Part shown: piece after piece, positions 53,881-61,496 of the stretch | Numbering within the stretch: the stretch's first letter is position 1 | Layout of the letters: each line of letters starts with the position of its first letter | Assembly (NCBI RefSeq): GCF_003391055.1 | Contig: NZ_QUAJ01000020.1 | Coordinates: 1-64,000, forward strand | DNA from: Psychrilyobacter piezotolerans | GTDB lineage: Bacteria; Fusobacteriota; Fusobacteriia; Fusobacteriales; Fusobacteriaceae | DNA: 64,000 nucleotides | Reading direction: 5' to 3' | Translations under genes and position numbers: made by a program | Notes under the pieces: model-generated | The model's database searches: none | What the model was told of the DNA's origin: nothing | Seen by the model: only the letters and a program-made list of their open reading frames with translations

Positions 53881-54615
53881 ATGAAAAAAGTTAATATTTT
53901 TCTTATTATATTATTTGTTGCAGCCTTTATCCTGCCAAAAGAAAAAAGAATGGAAAAACCACTGAGAATTGCAAGCGGGAAGGATACAACAGGCCTTTTA
54001 GTTAACAGACTTCTCCGTGAAAATATTGAATTTCAGACAGTGGTAGGAGAATATGAATTACAGGATTGCTGAAGTTCCACAGCTCAGTGGGCACTGAGTA
54101 GTGATGTATTGGATATAGCCTTCCTATGTGATGACGCTGTAATTTCATTTAGAAAAAATACAGAATTTGAAAACCTGGGAAGTGCAATAAAAAATTCAGA
54201 TATAGTTGTAAAAAATAAAAAAAATCCCCAAATAATTGCATATGAAGGGAAAAAACAATATCAAAAAAATTTAATAAAAAAATACAGGATAAAATACCCT
54301 GTAAAGGTTAATTCTATTCCCATATTACTGGAAAGAGATGTAGTTGATGCAGCTATACTAGACGGGATTAAGGCAATTACCATAGCCGGGGATTATGAAG
54401 AAGTCCGGCAGAACTATACTACATATAATATGGTAGTCAGAAAAGCTGTCATGGGAACCAGAGAATTTAAGGAATTCATTGAAAAATATAATGAAGTGGT
54501 GGATGAATTAAATGATGAAAAATTATATGAAAATGAAGTCAAAATTTATTTGAAGGAGGGGAAATGGCCGAAATATGTCTCGACACCAAAGTTTCAAAAG
54601 ATCAAAATTTTATAA
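53881..54615 (+). CDS. saoB: selenocysteine-containing ABC substrate-binding-like protein (SaoB-like)
   Basis: 244 residues if UGA at 54070-54072 is decoded as Sec64. Upstream and downstream frames are the same and both clearly coding: 'EKPLRIASGKDTTGLLVNRLLRENI…GEYELQDC' then Sec, then 'SSTAQWALSSDVLDIAFLCDDAVISF'. The Cys63-Sec64 pair thus sits in the hinge/ligand region of a small binding-protein fold (compare 'AQWAL..DVLDIA' with the 'MAAGQMDVGY' of SaoX). N-terminal hydrophobic segment (~4-18) acts as anchor or signal. A hairpin CTCAGT-GGGC-ACTGAG at 54083-54098 begins 10 bases after the UGA and fits a bacterial SECIS. Other genes in the operon also have single UGA breaks, so a random nonsense mutation is unlikely. 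It lacks a clear ribosome site and is probably coupled to saoX. Confidence 0.83.
54083..54098 (+). promoter_or_regulatory. SECIS-like hairpin of saoB
   Basis: Six-bp stem CTCAGT/ACTGAG with GGGC loop, ten bases downstream of the UGA at 54070; a GG is placed in the apical loop as SelB prefers. Confidence 0.65.
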
Positions 54616-55367
54616 AAACTAATATGAAAAATATATGCAATAGATCAATAGCATTTATAGGCATAGTAGCTGTATGGCAGATAATGTCTCTGCATTACAA
54701 CAATGAACTGTTGCTTCCCTCGCCGATCATTACAATTAAAGAATTTTTCAATTGTATAGTAGATGTGGAAGTATTGAAAAACATGGGGATTACAATGGGT
54801 CGTGTACTGAGAGGATTCTTATTATCTCTTTTATTCGGCCTTCCTCTGGGGTTTTTAATGGGGTATTTCAGGTCGGTTGAAAAGGCTATGGGAGGAATCA
54901 TTGACGCACTCCGTCAAATTCCTGTCATGGCATGGGTTCCCCTGACTATTGTCTGGTTTGGTATCGGAGACGGACCTACTCTATTTTTAATAGCATTTTC
55001 AGGAGTATTTCCCGTAATCTTAAATACATTGGAAGGGGTAAAAGGAATTTCATCCGATTATTATAACGCTGCCCGAAGTATGGGAGCCAGCAGATTTAGT
55101 CTGTTTAAAGATGTAACTCTACCGGCTGTTATTCCGGATATACTGACCGGAGCCAGGATTTCTATCAGTACAGGCTGGATGTCGGTTATATGAGCGGAGT
55201 TCATAGCGACAAGTGCCGGGTTCGGTCACTCAATGGTAGAAGCTCAAGCTTATATGCAGACGGAAAGATTAATTGCCCTCATGATGTTGGCTGCTGTAGT
55301 GGGTTACACAATAGACAGGGGGCTTTTACAGATAAATAAGCACCTAACCAGCTGGAGGGAAATATAA
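54564..55367 (+). CDS. saoP: selenocysteine-containing ABC permease (SaoP-like)
   Basis: 267 residues with UGA at 55191-55193 decoded as Sec210. Start ATG 54564 has GGAGGGG close by and overlaps the previous gene by 52 bases; an ATG at 54624 is a shorter option. The SsuC/TauC permease family pattern is complete: 'LGFLMGYFRSVEKAMGGIIDALRQIPVMAWVPL', the EAA loop 'YYNAARSMGASRFSLFKDVTLPAVIPDILTGARIS', then 'STGWMSVI-Sec-AEFIATSAGFGH' where relatives have Ala or Val in 'WxxxVAAEx'. After the UGA the frame stays open to TAA at 55365. A hairpin GTG-CCG-GGTT-CGG-T-CAC at 55213-55229, with a bulged T, fits a SECIS. A Sec inside a transmembrane helix of the pore is highly unusual and could contact the passing metal (inference). 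Confidence 0.83.
55213..55229 (+). promoter_or_regulatory. SECIS-like hairpin of saoP
   Basis: Six base pairs GTGCCG/CGG(T)CAC with a single bulged T and apical loop GGTT, 19 bases after the UGA at 55191; bulged U and GG-containing loop are the known SECIS features. Confidence 0.7.
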
Positions 55368-56116
55368 TGGAAATAAAGAATATATCTAAAATATTTTCTT
55401 CAAAGGGGGAAGAAAATGTCGTGCTCCAAGATGTAAACCTGACCTTTAATGAGGGGGAGTTTATAACTTTATTGGGGCCGTCTGGATGCGGAAAAACAAC
55501 CTTATTGACTATGATGGCAGGATTTCAAAAGCCTAGTTCTGGTGAGATCAGGTTAGAGGATGAAATAATAACTAAACCATCACCCAAAAAGGGATTTGTA
55601 TTTCAAAATTATGCACTTTTTCCCTGGATGACGGTCAGGGAAAATATACTCTATCCCATGAAACAACAAAAATTAGCAAAAGATGAGATGGGTAAACGAT
55701 TTAAAAAATTAATAAAAATTGCCCACCTTCAGGGGAAGGAAGATCTATATCCCAAGGAATTATCGGGGGGGATGAAACAGAGGACAGCCTTTGTAAGGGC
55801 TCTGGCAGGGAACCCTAAAATTTTACTTTTAGATGAACCCTTGGGGGCAATAGATTTTCAGATGAGAAAATCTATCCAGGTACAGCTGGAAAAACTCTGG
55901 CAGGAAACTAAAATTACAACTGTAATGGTTACCCATGATGTAGAGGAGGCCCTCTATCTCAGTGACAGAGTAATAGTAATGTCTAAAAATAAAGGGGAAA
56001 TCATAAAAGACTTTAAAGTTGAGATGGAAAGACCCCGTAACAGAGAATTTGAGGAATATAAAGATTATAAAAAAGAACTTGAAAAACTGCTGGAAAGAGC
56101 ATTAAAAGGGATATAA
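55367..56116 (+). CDS. saoA: ABC transporter ATP-binding protein (SaoA-like)
   Basis: 249 residues, starting within the stop codon of the permease (TAATG). Walker A 'GPSGCGKTT' (~38-46), Q loop 'FVFQNYALFPWMTV', signature 'LSGGMKQRTAFVRAL' (~134), Walker B 'ILLLDEPLGAID' and switch His in 'VTHDVEEALYLSDRV'. It is the SsuB/TauB-type ATPase for the permease above. Its last residues are charged. Recalled NCBI name SaoA. Confidence 0.92.
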   Translation: MEIKNISKIFSSKGEENVVLQDVNLTFNEGEFITLLGPSGCGKTTLLTMMAGFQKPSSGEIRLEDEIITKPSPKKGFVFQNYALFPWMTVRENILYPMKQQKLAKDEMGKRFKKLIKIAHLQGKEDLYPKELSGGMKQRTAFVRALAGNPKILLLDEPLGAIDFQMRKSIQVQLEKLWQETKITTVMVTHDVEEALYLSDRVIVMSKNKGEIIKDFKVEMERPRNREFEEYKDYKKELEKLLERALKGI

Positions 56117-56127
56117 AAGGAGAACAG

Positions 56128-56781
56128 ATGTATACAAAAGAAGAATTTTTAGAACTGGAATTTGAAAATTATACCAGCCAGGAGCTGTATTTAAAACAAA
56201 GATATAAGGATTTAAAGAAAAAATATCAGGATGTCAGACTTTTTATTATGGAGTCTGTAATTGATTCAAAAACCTCTCTAAAAGATATAAAAAATGAATT
56301 AAAAAATAAATATCCGGATATAGATGATATTTTAATAGAGATGCAGAAAAAAGGAGTTTTTGTAGCTGATGAGGATGTTAAATTTATATATCCTGTTTCA
56401 GCACTGCCTACACCTCACAGGGTAAAAAGAAAAGATGGAAAAGAATTTTATTCCATGTGCGGAATAGATTCAATGGGAACCCACTTTACCTTCCACCAGG
56501 ATATTGAGATTAATTCTAAATGCTGTGAGACCGGAGAAAGCGTAAATTTAAAATTATCAGATGGAAAACTGGTTTCATATTCTCCCGAGGACCTGCATAT
56601 ACTTCATGTGGATTTAAACAACCACACTAACTGGGCAGGAGACTGCTGAAATATTATGAATTTCTTCCGTGGGGAGAAAGAACTGAAAAACTGGATAAAC
56701 AGGAATAACACCCAAGACGGGATATACTGCCTTCCGGTAAAAGATGCATTTAAAGTGAGTAAATTGTTGTTTGAAATTTAA
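56128..56781 (+). CDS. saoL: MerB-like selenoprotein lyase (SaoL-like)
   Basis: 217 residues with UGA at 56647-56649 read as Sec174. The frame continues through 'NIMNFFRGEKELKNWINRN…GIYCLPVKDAFKVSKLLF' to TAA 56779. N-terminal ~75 residues are a winged-helix-like helical domain as in MerB. The catalytic part has 'SMCGIDSMGTHF' (C111-x-x-D114, matching MerB Cys96/Asp99), 'SKCCETGE' (C132-C133) and 'WAGDC-Sec-NIMNFF' (matching the Cys159 region preceding FF). Thus a Cys173-Sec174 pair replaces the second catalytic Cys. MerB cuts carbon-mercury bonds and protonates the carbon (established). A hairpin TTTCTTCC-GTG-GGGAGAAA at 56661-56679 follows the UGA by 11 bases. NCBI calls the family MerB-like organometallic lyase SaoL (recalled). 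Confidence 0.86.
56661..56679 (+). promoter_or_regulatory. SECIS-like hairpin of saoL
   Basis: Eight-bp stem TTTCTTCC/GGGAGAAA (one U-G pair) with GTG apical loop, 11 bases after the UGA at 56647. Confidence 0.65.
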
Positions 56782-56806
56782 GAAAAATTTATAAAGGAGC
56801 CGGATT

Positions 56807-57814
56807 ATGACTTTGATGGAATATATAAATCAAGAAAAGAGGGGATATCTCCTGCCATTTATGGGAGCCAGTGGTCCTATTATGACAGGGAAAACTATGG
56901 AGGATATATATAGTTCTCCCCAAGAGCAGCTGATCCTGGCAGAGAAAATGAATGAGAAATTCCCCAGTGATTTTATCTATGCCTTGGATGAAGGGAATAT
57001 ATTCTGTGATGTATTGGGAGTCCCTCTCAAAAAACCAGAGTATGACTTTTCCATGGTGATGACTCATCCGGTAAAAAGTATAAAAGATCTGGAAAAATTA
57101 GAGATCCCGGATCCATATACCAATGAAAGGATGAAAATAAATTTAAAAAGTTTAAAGCTTATTTTAGAAAATATAGATAAACCGTTATTTGTATCGCTCC
57201 AGGGGCCGTTTACTCTGGCTGTACAATTAGCCGGGGCTACAGAGTTACTCAAGGCAACTATAAAGAATCCTGACTTTGTAAAAAAACTTTTGGAGTTTAC
57301 AGGGGAGGTAGTGGATAGATACGCAAGGGCCATAGTAGGAGCAGGCGTAAAGATGATCTCCATAGCGGAACCATCTACAGTTATGCTGGCACCAAAAAAA
57401 TTCCCTATGATAGTAGTAGATAATTTAAATAAAATTTTTGAAAATTTAAATTGCTGGAAATGCGTACATATATGCGGGGATACAACTAAGATATATCCAT
57501 ATATATTAAAAACGAAAATAGATGCATTTAGTTTTGACCAGATTATGGATATGGAAAAGATTATAGAAAATTTTCCTAAAGATAAAGTCGTTATAGGAAA
57601 TTTAGATCCTGTATACCTTCTCGGAAGGGGGAGTGTACAGGAGGTAGCTGATAAAACCGCAGAATTACATGAGAAGATGAAAAAATATAATAATTATCTT
57701 ATGGGATTCGGGTGTTCCTGTGCCAACACAGCTCCTATAGAAAATTTAGAGGCTGTATCTAAATGGGGAAGAGCCAATTATGAAGAAATAAGAGAGTTAT
57801 TAAAAAATACATAG
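56807..57814 (+). CDS. MtaA/CmuA-type (UroD-superfamily) methyltransferase
   Basis: 335 residues, AAAGGAGC site 8 bases before ATG. UroD-fold barrel with the zinc thiol-methyltransferase ligands: 'CWKCVHICGD' (His221, Cys223, plus extra Cys216 and Cys219) and 'GFGCSCANTAP' (Cys303 or 305). 'EPSTVMLAPKKF' and 'GNLDPVYLLGRGS' are family blocks. MtaA/MtbA and CmuA move methyl groups from a corrinoid protein to a thiol or folate acceptor (established). The two additional cysteines next to the zinc motif are unusual. It lies 25 bases after saoL, so it is probably transcribed with the Sao genes. Confidence 0.87.
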   Translation: MTLMEYINQEKRGYLLPFMGASGPIMTGKTMEDIYSSPQEQLILAEKMNEKFPSDFIYALDEGNIFCDVLGVPLKKPEYDFSMVMTHPVKSIKDLEKLEIPDPYTNERMKINLKSLKLILENIDKPLFVSLQGPFTLAVQLAGATELLKATIKNPDFVKKLLEFTGEVVDRYARAIVGAGVKMISIAEPSTVMLAPKKFPMIVVDNLNKIFENLNCWKCVHICGDTTKIYPYILKTKIDAFSFDQIMDMEKIIENFPKDKVVIGNLDPVYLLGRGSVQEVADKTAELHEKMKKYNNYLMGFGCSCANTAPIENLEAVSKWGRANYEEIRELLKNT

Positions 57815-57849
57815 ACAGGATTATAACAATATCAAAGTAGGTGATGAGA

Positions 57850-58644
57850 ATGATTGAGGTCGAAATTGTTTCGGGTTTTTTAGGAGCCGGGAAAACAACC
57901 TTTATAAATAAGAGATTGAAAGAGTTAAAGGGAAAATTTAGTGAAGAAAAAATAGTTTTGATTGAAAATGAATTTGGAGATATATCCATAGACAGTGAGT
58001 TTATAGTGGAAGGGGTGACAATAGAAGAGATATCCAGCGGATGCATCTGCTGTGTTTTAAAGGAAAACTTTAAGGAATCCCTGGAAAAGATAATAGAAAA
58101 TGATATCGACAGAATCATAATTGAACCTACAGGACTGGGGCTCCTGGGAGAAATTTTAAAGATATTGAAAAGTGAAAAAATATCGAAAAAATGCGAGATT
58201 GCCTCGGTAACTATGGTTATCGACGGGAAAAATTATTTGGAGCAGGTGGAGATATTCGGCAGTTTTTTCACCGATCAGATAGAAAATGCAAAAACCCTCT
58301 ATATAAGCAAAATAGACGATATGAATGTTGAAAGCATCTCTGAAATAGAAGGATCACTGAAGGAAATAAATTCCAGGGCAAAAACTATTTTTGAGATTAA
58401 GGATATTAAAAGTATGTCTATAACAGATTTTAATATAGATATAGAAAGGCTCAGGGATATATTGGAAGAATTGTCTTCTGAACAGCACGGTAAGATCCTC
58501 CGGGGGAAGGGTTTTTTGGAAAATTATACATTTAATATTGTAAACGGGGAATATGAGATAAGGGAAGAGAGTATGAAAAGAAACAATAAATTGATTCTCA
58601 TAGGAGATTTAGACAGGGAAAATATAATAAAATTATTTAATTGA
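57850..58644 (+). CDS. CobW/COG0523-family GTPase metallochaperone
   Basis: 264 residues from ATG 57850 with AGGTGA five bases before (GTG 57841 and ATG 57844 are also in frame). 'GFLGAGKTTFIN' P-loop (~9-20), 'ENEFGDISID' switch, the metal-binding 'SSGCICCVLKEN' (C65-x-C67-C68), 'EPTGLG' and 'SKIDD' as the NKxD-like site. The C-terminal CobW_C domain is short. Members deliver zinc, cobalt or other metals to target proteins. Beside a zinc methyltransferase and near corrinoid genes, loading of zinc or cobalt is likely (inference). It ends the operon. Confidence 0.88.
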   Translation: MIEVEIVSGFLGAGKTTFINKRLKELKGKFSEEKIVLIENEFGDISIDSEFIVEGVTIEEISSGCICCVLKENFKESLEKIIENDIDRIIIEPTGLGLLGEILKILKSEKISKKCEIASVTMVIDGKNYLEQVEIFGSFFTDQIENAKTLYISKIDDMNVESISEIEGSLKEINSRAKTIFEIKDIKSMSITDFNIDIERLRDILEELSSEQHGKILRGKGFLENYTFNIVNGEYEIREESMKRNNKLILIGDLDRENIIKLFN

Positions 58645-58652
58645 GGAGAAAA

Positions 58653-58690
58653 AAGCTGAAAACTAGGAAGAAAATCTTAGTTTTTAGTGA
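58653..58690 (+). terminator. weak hairpin after the CobW gene
   Basis: GAAAACTA and TAGTTTTTAG pair around an 11-14-base loop, with a T5 tract. It is imperfect. Confidence 0.4.
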
Positions 58691-58697
58691 CAAGCTG

Positions 58698-59190
58698 GGC
58701 AAAAAATGGTATAAATTATGTAAATAAAATTTTAAAGGAGAAGAACTATGTTTAAATTAAGATTTAATTGAGCCTGAGTAACGCATAAACTTCTGGATGA
58801 AGTCACGATGGAATTTTTAGAATCTGAAAAAAAGATATATTAGGTGGTACTTACTGCTTCAATATTATAAACATATATTTCTTTTCACTCTTTAACTTCC
58901 AACCCATTTTAAAATTATGATGGATATAAATAAATATATTAACGAGATATTTTGACCTTAATATACTATCTATTCCTAAATAATTATTTCCGGAACAACC
59001 AGTTCCAACAATCATTTTAAAAAAGCAACAAATAAACAACACAATGTTATAACCAGTTATATCCAAATTAGATTTGAATAGAAATCTTTATATTTTTTTA
59101 ATACAAAAAAAATAAAAAAACCACAATACATATGAAACTATTAATTTATGGTAGTTATTTATGTCACCTTTTTTAATGCAAAAATATAAA
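58698..59190. repeat. duplicated block, copy B (first copy at 43762-44196)
   Basis: It matches copy A from 'AAAAAATGGTATAAA' through the two-UGA frame, the identical 65-base stretch (58853-58917), and 'TTAACGAGATATTTTGACC', then has ~60 extra bases before rejoining at 'GAAACTATTAATTTATGGTAGTTA' and 'TTTTTTAATGCAAAAATATAA'. The two copies bracket the carbohydrate and Sao operons (14.5 kb apart, same orientation). Confidence 0.8.
58748..58843 (+). CDS. possible 31-residue selenopeptide with two in-frame UGA codons, copy B
   Basis: ATG after AAAGGAGAAG, then MFKLRFN-UGA-A-UGA-V-T-H-KLLDEVTMEFLESEKKIY and TAG 58841-58843. UGA at 58769-71 and 58775-77. The hairpin ACTTC-TGGAT-GAAGT (58789-58803) is the same as in copy A. 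The first 11 codons including both UGA are identical in the copies; the rest differs by six amino acids. If read, an N-U-A-U motif is a compact Se pair suited to binding soft metals (inference). The frame lies between the CobW gene and the corrinoid operon, a fitting place for a system component. Decoding is unproven. Confidence 0.42.
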
Positions 59191-59199
59191 AAAAGTGAA

Positions 59200-59790
59200 A
59201 GAAAAAACTTAGCCACCAATGAACACCAATTTTCATAGATGGAAAATATAAAAAACTAGTCACGAATTACATAAATTAACAAGAAGAGAATACTGATAAA
59301 CTCTTCCTCCTAGGTTTCTCTCAAATCAAGGAAACCGAAGATGAAGTGAGAGAAAAAGACTTAGTCACGAATTACACGAAGTAAAAAGAGAAAGTACAGA
59401 AAGAATGTCTAAATCTTAGTGAGCTTATATGTAAGGAAGTTCTACCCGCAAGGAGCATCCCCAAAATATCTATAGTTTATTTCATAAGCTGAGAATTTTG
59501 AGATAAAGGCTTCGCCTTTAATACGAGTTACTTTAGATATCGCGATTATTTTATTTTCTCTAATAACATTAGAAAAAAATAAAAATGCGAGCAAGAAAAA
59601 GTAACCAAAAAGTGCCAAACTTTGAAAATGTTCATGAGTAGGATCTTAATATACGAGCTTTGAAAGCTACAGTCCTCGTTTCACTGCGGGACTTATTCTG
59701 TTGAACGCTCTAGTTAATATGAAAGTACAAAGTATAATCACTTTCAAAGTTGAAAAAGTCAGATTTTAGTCTGCGTCAAAAAAATAAAAA
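59200..59790. repeat. noncoding region with several dispersed repeats
   Basis: No gene seen. 'CACGAATTACA' occurs at 59263 and 59355; 'GGTTTCTCTCAAATCAAGGAAACC' hairpin at 59311-59334; 'AAGGCTTCGCCTTT' perfect hairpin at 59505-59518; 'GAGCAAGAAAAAGTAACCAAAAAGTGCC' at 59590, a motif seen in many bacterial intergenic repeats; TCTGCGTCAAAAAAA at 59770. The following corrinoid gene starts with GGGGAAAAAG before ATG. Confidence 0.6.
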
Positions 59791-59820
59791 AAATAAAAAT
59801 AATAAATAAAGGGGAAAAAG

Positions 59821-60468
59821 ATGACTAAAAAAGAATTATTCGAAGAGATTAAAAACAATTTAATAGAGATGGAAGAAGATGTTGTAGAAGAACTCTGTAA
59901 AAAATCTCTGGAAATGGATATACCGGCAAAGGAAACTATTCAGGAAGGTTTGATTGCAGGAATGGAAGTAGTAGGCCAGCTCTATGAAGAGGAAGAATAT
60001 TTTCTGCCAGAGGTGCTGATCTGTTCAGATGCCATGAATATAGGAATAGATGTATTGAAACCCCATCTGGAAGGGGACGTATCCAGCGATAAAATAAGAG
60101 CAGTAATAGGTGTAGTAGAAGGAGATACCCATGATATCGGAAAGAATCTGGTTAAAATCATGCTGGAAGCCGGTGGGATAGAAGTACATGACCTGGGAAG
60201 AGATGTTGCCTTGGATGAATTTATCCATAAAGCCAAAGAAATAGAAGCTCATTTTATTATTATGTCTACGTTAATGACAACTACCATGGAAGGGATGAAA
60301 GTAGTTATTGAAAAATTAAAGGCTGAAGGTATGAGAGATTCAGTAAAGGTTGCCATAGGAGGCGGGCCTATCTCCCAAAGGTTTGCAACTGAGATAGGGG
60401 CAGATCTGTATACCAAGGATGCTAATGAAGCCGTGAGAAAAATAAAAGAAATCCATGAGGCGGCATAA
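59821..60468 (+). CDS. corrinoid (B12-binding) methyltransferase shuttle protein
   Basis: 215 residues. N-terminal four-helix cap (~1-85, 'IPAKETIQEGLIAGMEVVGQLYEEEEYFLPEVL'), then a Rossmann-like cobalamin domain with 'GDTHDIGKNLV' (D102-x-H104-x-x-G107; His104 is the lower cobalt ligand), 'STLMTTTMEGM' and 'VAIGGGPIS'. It is of the MtaC/MtbC/MttC type that carries a methyl on cobalt between two methyltransferases. It overlaps by one base with the next gene. The first methyltransferase component (MtaB/MttB type) is not in the window; a different methyl donor protein or the Sao lyase may serve (inference). Confidence 0.93.
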   Translation: MTKKELFEEIKNNLIEMEEDVVEELCKKSLEMDIPAKETIQEGLIAGMEVVGQLYEEEEYFLPEVLICSDAMNIGIDVLKPHLEGDVSSDKIRAVIGVVEGDTHDIGKNLVKIMLEAGGIEVHDLGRDVALDEFIHKAKEIEAHFIIMSTLMTTTMEGMKVVIEKLKAEGMRDSVKVAIGGGPISQRFATEIGADLYTKDANEAVRKIKEIHEAA

Positions 60469-61490
60469 TGGAGATAAAAGGTAGTATATTAGGGGAAAAA
60501 TTGACTGAAAAACAAAGACTCCTAGATGTCTTAAATGGAAAGGATACAGACAGGCCGCCTGTTATCTGCCCAGGGGGGATGATGAATGCAGCGGTGACAG
60601 AAGTTGTAGAAGGGATGAAAAAAAATCATAACTGTGATATAGATGCCATGGTAGAAGCTGCCATAAAAGTGCATGAAATAACAGGTTTTGAAAATTATGG
60701 AGTGCCTTTTTGCATGACAATAGAGAGTGAACCCTTTCATGTGGAAGTGGATCTGGGGAGTAAATTAGTAGAGCCGAGAATAACTAAATACAATGAAGAT
60801 ATCTTAAATCATTTAGATGAAATAAAATTAGAACATTCAAAAAGAGCCATAACCGTATTAGAAGCAATATCCAGGTTAAAAAATAATGAGATACCGGTAA
60901 TCGGGAATATAACAGGTCCCATGAGTGTGGTCACATCTGTTATTGAACCGACGGATTATTATAAGATGATGAGAAAAGATAAGGTTAAGGCCATGAAATT
61001 TTTAGATATCGTCACAGATTATTTGATCAGATTTTCCATGGAGATGATAGAAAATGGTGCCGATCTTATAGCCATGTCCGATCCCAGTGCCACAGGGGAG
61101 ATCTTGGGGAAGAAGAACTTTGAAGAATTTATGATCCCCATGTATAAAAAGATCTCGGAAGCAGTCCATGAAAAAGGGGTGAAAATAATTATCCATATAT
61201 GCGGCAAGAGTCAGAGTATTTTGGAAAGCCTGAATGACTCAGGGGCAGATTCCCTCAGTTTTGATTCGGCAGTGGGAATAAGGCAGGCTAAAGAAGTACT
61301 CAGGGCTCCCATCATGGGAAATGTCAGTACCCAGCTTTTGGACCAGGGAATGAAAGAAAAGGTAAAATTATGTACAGAAATAGTGATGAAAAACGGGACC
61401 AGTATTGTATCTCCTGCCTGCGGACTGGCCATGAGTACACCTATTGAGAATTTAAAGGCTATGACAGATACAGTAAAGAATAAAGGGTGA
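60468..61490 (+). CDS. MtaA/UroD-superfamily corrinoid methyltransferase
   Basis: 340 residues, ATG shares its A with the previous stop. Zinc ligands 'IIHICGK' (His243, Cys245) and 'SPACGLA' (Cys318) are in the right places for MtaA/MtbA-type enzymes. 'DPSATGEILGKKNFEEFMIPMYKKI' and 'IMGNVSTQLLDQG' are family blocks. It likely takes or gives the methyl group of the corrinoid protein encoded just before. It is divergent from the one at 56807, so the window has at least two such enzymes with possibly different acceptors. Gap to the next gene is six bases. Confidence 0.9.
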   Translation: MEIKGSILGEKLTEKQRLLDVLNGKDTDRPPVICPGGMMNAAVTEVVEGMKKNHNCDIDAMVEAAIKVHEITGFENYGVPFCMTIESEPFHVEVDLGSKLVEPRITKYNEDILNHLDEIKLEHSKRAITVLEAISRLKNNEIPVIGNITGPMSVVTSVIEPTDYYKMMRKDKVKAMKFLDIVTDYLIRFSMEMIENGADLIAMSDPSATGEILGKKNFEEFMIPMYKKISEAVHEKGVKIIIHICGKSQSILESLNDSGADSLSFDSAVGIRQAKEVLRAPIMGNVSTQLLDQGMKEKVKLCTEIVMKNGTSIVSPACGLAMSTPIENLKAMTDTVKNKG

Positions 61491-61496
61491 GTATGA

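Noticed and set aside
54061-54080. Nonsense mutation splitting a binding-protein gene
   Set aside because: Four genes in the same operon each have a single UGA (never UAA or UAG), at Cys-adjacent or active-site positions with hairpins after them; decay would not give this pattern.
58851-59066. Minus-strand frame of 71 codons over repeat block B (MIVGTGCSGNN…)
   Set aside because: The matching stretch in block A is shifted out of frame by single-base differences, there is no ribosome site, and composition is that of AT-rich noncoding DNA.
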